This document shows, piece after piece, positions 61,914 through 64,000 of a DNA stretch of 64,000 nucleotides. This DNA comes from Kordia zhangzhouensis (GTDB lineage: Bacteria; Bacteroidota; Bacteroidia; Flavobacteriales; Flavobacteriaceae): the NCBI RefSeq assembly GCF_001005305.1, contig NZ_LBMH01000005.1, forward strand, positions 62,001 through 126,000, in the 5' to 3' direction. Numbering within the stretch: the stretch's first letter is position 1; each line of letters opens with the position of its first letter. Below the pieces are notes generated by a model that saw only the letters and a program-made list of their open reading frames with translations, was not told the origin of the DNA and made no database searches. Both the position numbers and the translations under genes were made by a program.

Positions 61914-63014
61914 ATGAAATTTATTTACAACGGAAAATTCAATGCAACACTATTCTTTTTTGCTCTAATTATTTTTTGTTTTTCTTGTTCAAAACAAAAA
62001 AAGCAAAGCAAAGCAGGTGAAATTGCTATTAAAAATAAATCAGAAAAAAGAATTGATAACCTTACACTAAAATACACCTCTGGTATCCGTTCTATTTTAG
62101 AAGATAGTAAAGGAAACATTTGGTTTGGCAGTCACCTAGAAGGTTTGGCTAAATTAGATACTAATGGTTTGACTTATTATACGAAAGAAAATGGATTATC
62201 TGACATGCAAATCAGAACAATTTATGAGGACATGAACGGCGCAATTTGGTTTGAAGGCGGTAAAGGATTGAGCGTATTTGTCGAAAACAAAATAAGTGAA
62301 CATACAAAAAGAAATTTTGACTCAATCAATACATGGAAACCCATCAACAATAGTCTTTGGTTTAAAGGAGACAAAGCTACTGGGTATAATGAATTAGAAA
62401 AAGGACCTGGAGTTTATCAATATAACGGGCAAGAAATATCATTTCGTGCTTTCCCAATAAGTCCAAAAGAAGGGGAAGAAAACTACTACTCAATAACAAC
62501 GCCATTTGTGAAAAGTAAAACAGGAACTTTTTGGTTTGGAACGTACGGAGCAGCCATAGCATATACTGGTACTGAATTCAAAATTATTGACAATGATTTT
62601 ATTGGACTCAATAAGGAAACGGGGTTTCTACATATTCGTAGTTTAATAGAAGATAGCAAAGGAAATATTTGGATTGGTAATAATGGAATTGGTGTTTTTA
62701 AATATGACGGAAAAGAATTGATAAACTTTACTGAGCAACATACATTGAAGCAAAAAAACACCAAAGGAAATTCCCTTGATAGAGTATTTGCCATAAAAGA
62801 AGATACCTTAGGAAATATTTGGTTTGGAACGGCAGAATCTGGTGTATGGAAATATGACGGAAATAGTTTTACCAATTACTCAAAAGAAAATGGTCTTGAA
62901 AGCAATCAAATTTGGACTATCTATCTAGCTACTAATGGAGAGTTATGGTTTGGCGGTGCAAACCCAAGTGGTGTATATGTTTTTAATGGAACATCGTTTG
63001 AAAGAAAGTTTTAG
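61914..63014 (+). CDS. two-component-regulator-type propeller lipoprotein
   Basis: This 366-residue protein has a lipoprotein signal (ALIIFCFSCSKQKK, Cys near 24) and a beta-propeller of Reg_prop repeats: EDSKGNIWFGSHLEGLAKLD, EDSKGNIWIGNNGIGVFKYD, KEDTLGNIWFGTAESGVWKY and TNGELWFGGANPSGVYVFNG. Full-length hybrid two-component sensors have such propellers followed by kinase domains; none is present here. Some blades are degenerate (about residues 110-200). A free ligand-binding or surface role is possible. Confidence 0.88.
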   Translation: MKFIYNGKFNATLFFFALIIFCFSCSKQKKQSKAGEIAIKNKSEKRIDNLTLKYTSGIRSILEDSKGNIWFGSHLEGLAKLDTNGLTYYTKENGLSDMQIRTIYEDMNGAIWFEGGKGLSVFVENKISEHTKRNFDSINTWKPINNSLWFKGDKATGYNELEKGPGVYQYNGQEISFRAFPISPKEGEENYYSITTPFVKSKTGTFWFGTYGAAIAYTGTEFKIIDNDFIGLNKETGFLHIRSLIEDSKGNIWIGNNGIGVFKYDGKELINFTEQHTLKQKNTKGNSLDRVFAIKEDTLGNIWFGTAESGVWKYDGNSFTNYSKENGLESNQIWTIYLATNGELWFGGANPSGVYVFNGTSFERKF

Positions 63015-63119
63015 TAACAACGAAACTCCTCCAAACACATACAACTCTATAGCATTTGAAAAGTGTAAAAAGTACTAAAAATTCACAATTGCTATTTATC
63101 TACGTTACACCTTATTTCT

Positions 63120-64000
63120 TTAATGTGTAAACTTTAATATTTTATATACTTCCGCTCCTGCTAACAAAATAGCACCTGAAGTCTCAGTGTTTACAGTTGC
63201 GGTATAATCTTTTTCTAATAGTTCTTTTTGTAAAAGTTTCCATTGTTTCAATACTTCTTTACTATACTTTTCATCAAAATAACCTGTACGAATACCTGTT
63301 GCTAATGCATAAATAGCAAGCGCTCGCGTGCGATATGTTTTTCCAACATAATTTGCTGTGAGCAATTCTAAAAATGTATCGGATGATTTTTTAAGATATT
63401 CTTTTAGTTCTTCTATGGTAGTAAGTTGCGATTCGTAAGTATCCATCGCATGAATCCAAGAAGCCAGTGCAATATCTGCATCTTCATTGGGTAAATCCTT
63501 TACGTTCAAGGATTCTATTTTTTGCAAATACGATCGCTCATTCGGTGTTTGGTACGACCAAATAATATCGGTAATTGATAATTCATCTTCGCTAGTTTCT
63601 TCCGTTGTATATTGCTGAATATTATCCAACTCGTTTTGATAGCGCTGTTCACCAGTAATCTCAGCAAACGCTTTAATACCTGCATAATTCAAGCCAAAAC
63701 GCCAATCAGTTGGTAATAATGCATGATTTGGATTTTCTAGTGAACGTTCTGCTATTACACGTAAAAAGCTCAATACATTTTTAGTACTCAACTGACTATG
63801 TAACGCAGGTTTGGGAATGTTAATTTTTACGGCAGTATGATAACGATCTTTAAAATCTAATTCATCCGTTTTTCCGCGTGTTTGGTGTGCATAATACACA
63901 TAATTAGTATTTTGCAACCAAGCAATTTGTAACGGATTCTCTTTTTTTGCTCCGCGAATGGCAAACGGTCGGATATTGTCTTTTGTAGAACCGTTCGTAA
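63120..64000 (-). CDS. unknown protein (5' end outside the window)
   Basis: An open frame on the minus strand runs from the right edge to a stop at 63120, with about 293 codons visible and the N-terminus missing. The first internal TTG (63917) is not the true start, because the frame stays open to 64000 (…PFAIRGAKKENPLQIAWLQ). The visible part is helical with motifs such as TDWRFGLNYAGIKAFAEITG and TRALAIYALATGIRTGYFDE. I do not recognise a family; an alpha/alpha-toroid or glycoside-hydrolase-like fold is conceivable but unsupported. Confidence 0.6.
   Translation of the reverse strand, partial: TNGSTKDNIRPFAIRGAKKENPLQIAWLQNTNYVYYAHQTRGKTDELDFKDRYHTAVKINIPKPALHSQLSTKNVLSFLRVIAERSLENPNHALLPTDWRFGLNYAGIKAFAEITGEQRYQNELDNIQQYTTEETSEDELSITDIIWSYQTPNERSYLQKIESLNVKDLPNEDADIALASWIHAMDTYESQLTTIEELKEYLKKSSDTFLELLTANYVGKTYRTRALAIYALATGIRTGYFDEKYSKEVLKQWKLLQKELLEKDYTATVNTETSGAILLAGAEVYKILKFTH

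Overview
The window looks like a chromosome segment of a marine-type member of the Flavobacteriaceae (Bacteroidota), most like Kordia or a close relative. The evidence is: AT-rich DNA; type IX secretion (T9SS) sorting domains; promoters with the Bacteroidota -7 box TAnnTTTG; flavobacterial gene neighbourhoods (nusB-DUF1573-yajC, and ferredoxin/acyl-CoA reductase/serC/serA/DUF937); and several small peptides with the MKKK..L.L.KKTI..L...GG leader common in Kordia-like genomes. The genus is inference. No rRNA, tRNA, CRISPR array, IS element or integrase was seen.

Layout. (1) 1-8942, minus strand: most of an extracellular contractile injection system (eCIS) operon, running from a DUF4255 protein through sheath, two tube proteins, DUF5908, LysM tube-baseplate protein, VgrG-like spike, PAAR tip and gp25 to a baseplate-J protein cut by the left edge. 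A triple repeat lies upstream of it. (2) 9199-12962, minus: tmk, two GG-leader peptide precursors, a NarL/LuxR-type two-component pair, a membrane protein and a small unknown protein. (3) 13196-15456, plus: two tandem phage-tail-collar proteins and a T9SS-sorted protein. (4) 15679-34303: mostly housekeeping: DUF885 peptidase, DsbD-like reductase, tilS, pabB, aconitase, MoxR, three parvulin-type PPIases, an OmpH/Skp chaperone and guaB. A singleton GG-leader peptide sits between two terminators at 32560. (5) 34437-36581, minus: HMG-CoA lyase, then three paralogous GG-leader peptides sharing a cysteine-rich core (NWCDSRFGGC), each with its own terminator. (6) 36729-53424: LysE, pyrD, pepT, MscS, nusB/DUF1573/yajC, leucine dehydrogenase, ABC exporter, ferredoxin, acyl-CoA reductase, serC-serA and small conserved proteins. 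(7) 53690-61607, plus: a compact six-gene probable heme/iron operon: TonB receptor, HmuY-like lipoprotein, DUF6607, secreted ankyrin protein, DUF2271, and a PepSY-flavodoxin-reductase fusion. (8) 61914-64000: a beta-propeller lipoprotein and a partial unknown gene.

The parts most worth following up are the six orphan GG-leader precursor genes (especially the conserved-core triplet and the C-x4-C-x2-C-x4-C peptide beside a two-component system), the eCIS with its enlarged sheath and repeat-bearing promoter, and the heme operon with its periplasmic ankyrin protein and fused flavin reductase. No RiPP-modifying enzyme or peptidase-exporter for the precursors is visible in this window.
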